DNA from: Thermoproteota archaeon
Lineage (GTDB): Archaea > Thermoproteota > Thermoprotei_A > Sulfolobales > Pyrodictiaceae
Direction of reading: 5' to 3'
Assembly (NCBI GenBank): GCA_013153105.1
Contig: JAADFC010000013.1
Location: 1-13,406 of the forward strand
DNA length: 13,406 bases
Shown here: piece by piece, positions 12,557 through 13,406 of the stretch
How the letters are laid out: every line of letters starts with the position of its first letter
Numbering within the stretch: position 1 is the first letter of the stretch
Made by a program: the position numbers and the translations under genes
Notes under the pieces: generated by a model
Told to the model about the DNA's origin: nothing
Databases searched by the model: none
Seen by the model: the letters and a program-made list of their open reading frames with translations, nothing else

Positions 12557-13406
12557 ATGCGTGAAAGAACTGTAGGCCGTGTAGGCCGTAAGACTCGTGT
12601 TATTTTTGTACTCGTAGCTGGTCCCATCCTCGCTCTCTCTCTGTACGCTTTCAGTAACCTATTCACCGACAGCACCACGCCTTCAATCTGCGTGGTAGAC
12701 GCCACACTATATAGAGACGGTCGTCACGGGCACTGTGAAAGTGGGACAGTTGTTATCTATCGTATTGAGGGACAGGGAGAGCTTGAAGATACATTAGTAG
12801 GCTTTGACGAGGATAGTAGTCTCGCTGGTGTGCTTATGCCCTATCAACTTGCCATAGAGAAGGGCTTTGTAAACGAGGGTTCCTGCCATGTCGAAAGGCC
12901 GGTTCCACGCTACGTACTGGTTTATCGCAGCTACACAGTACTGCTCTATAATGATAGCGAAGATGTACTAGCTGGCCTTGTAGAAATTATCGATAGCGGG
13001 GAGCTGCCGCAGGGGTCTGATCTAGTGCTGGGCTTTGAGAGTAAGGACCGGGTCTACGTGCTTAGTGTAACAGCACGTGGCCTTAATGTCAGCCGCGTGG
13101 ATGGTTCCTCAAATGTGTCAACATCTACCGGGTCTATCGTGGTAAAGTACCTATGGAGTATGAATATGTTCCTAGCCGGTGCCTCCGGCTTCGAGGCCGG
13201 GGTCTCTGTGAGGGTGCTGGAGGGGTTCCTCTCGGGCTACGCGCCCTCCACCGCCAGGGCCCCGGTCGCCCTGAGGCTTGCGGACGGCTCGGTGCTGGAG
13301 GCGGGGTTCCGGGGGTGGTACATCGACCGCAGCGACTTCGGCGCGGAGCTGGCCGCTTGGAGGGTCCGGGTCGAGGATGGCGGCGGTGTTGTGGTGGTGC
13401 CGTTCC
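12557..13406 (+). CDS. N-terminally anchored surface protein, unknown family (3' end outside window)
   Basis: I translated this frame by hand: it is open for 283 codons to the right edge. A basic N-terminus (MRERTVGRVGRKTR) precedes a single hydrophobic segment (about residues 15-32, VIFVLVAGPILALSLYAF), consistent with a membrane anchor or uncleaved signal with the rest outside. The visible ectodomain has three cysteines (about residues 45, 60 and 110), which might form a disulfide, and three Asn-X-Ser sequons. I recognise no domain. GGGG at 12545-12548 supports the ATG. A GTG at 12518, overlapping the previous stop by 8 bases, is an alternative coupled start adding 13 residues. Base composition changes abruptly near codon 205: the first ~600 bases match the low-GC gene upstream, while the last ~240 bases are as GC-rich as the rest of the chromosome, with no frame break. 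Confidence 0.7.
   Translation, partial: MRERTVGRVGRKTRVIFVLVAGPILALSLYAFSNLFTDSTTPSICVVDATLYRDGRHGHCESGTVVIYRIEGQGELEDTLVGFDEDSSLAGVLMPYQLAIEKGFVNEGSCHVERPVPRYVLVYRSYTVLLYNDSEDVLAGLVEIIDSGELPQGSDLVLGFESKDRVYVLSVTARGLNVSRVDGSSNVSTSTGSIVVKYLWSMNMFLAGASGFEAGVSVRVLEGFLSGYAPSTARAPVALRLADGSVLEAGFRGWYIDRSDFGAELAAWRVRVEDGGGVVVVPF

Larger units (their letters stand above)
11090..13160. other. Low-GC segment with atypical codon use, candidate transferred island
   Basis: I counted sample lines of 60 bases: 11101-11160 has 8 G/C (13%), 11641-11700 has 27 (45%) and 12781-12840 has 28 (47%). By contrast 2101-2160 has 44 (73%) and 13261-13320 has 45 (75%). Codons ending in A or T (ATA, ACA, AGT, CGT, CTT, TAT) are common here and rare in the flanks. 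No integrase, transposase, tRNA attachment site or terminal repeat was found at the edges. Confidence 0.65.

Overview
The window looks like chromosome of a hyperthermophilic crenarchaeon, probably Desulfurococcales/Pyrodictiaceae-like. This placement is an inference. It rests on very high GC in most coding regions, frequent GTG and TTG starts, TATA-box promoters, an archaeal class III pilin, Thr-rich membrane-anchored surface proteins and the C5-pathway HemA. No rRNA, tRNA, CRISPR array, transposase or integrase was seen.

Layout. Positions 1-262 (minus) hold a DUF433 antitoxin and the first codons of an overlapping DUF5615-type toxin that runs off the left edge. Positions 391-2434 (plus) hold a heavily sequon-marked, C-terminally anchored secreted protein and a small SAM-dependent methyltransferase; a compact pair of overlapping inverted repeats lies just before the methyltransferase. 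Positions 2411-5699 (minus) hold hemA, a COG0731-like radical SAM protein and a DUF72 protein; the last overlaps the methyltransferase tail-to-tail. Positions 5941-6426 (minus) encode a protein made almost entirely of two 80-residue DUF2795-like repeats, preceded by a strong Shine-Dalgarno. Positions 6834-11036 (minus) form a type IV pilus/Tad-like locus: a pilin in its own transcription unit, then a secretion ATPase and two separate TadB/TadC-like platform proteins.

From about 11090 to about 13160 the composition changes sharply. There is an extremely AT-rich intergenic stretch (8 G/C in the 60 bases 11101-11160), then two plus-strand genes of about 45-47% GC in counted samples, against 73-75% in counted samples elsewhere. 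The first encodes a secreted protein of unknown family. The second encodes an N-terminally anchored protein open at the right edge. The low-GC composition ends inside the second reading frame: its last ~240 bases return to ~75% GC without any frame break. This chimeric gene, divergently paired with the pilin, is the most unusual thing in the window.

How the parts fit. The ATPase and the two platform proteins would extrude the pilin as a surface filament. The adjacent secreted and anchored proteins may belong to the same cell-surface programme, but only their position suggests it. hemA starts tetrapyrrole synthesis. The toxin-antitoxin pair and the DUF2795 protein look like independent small units.
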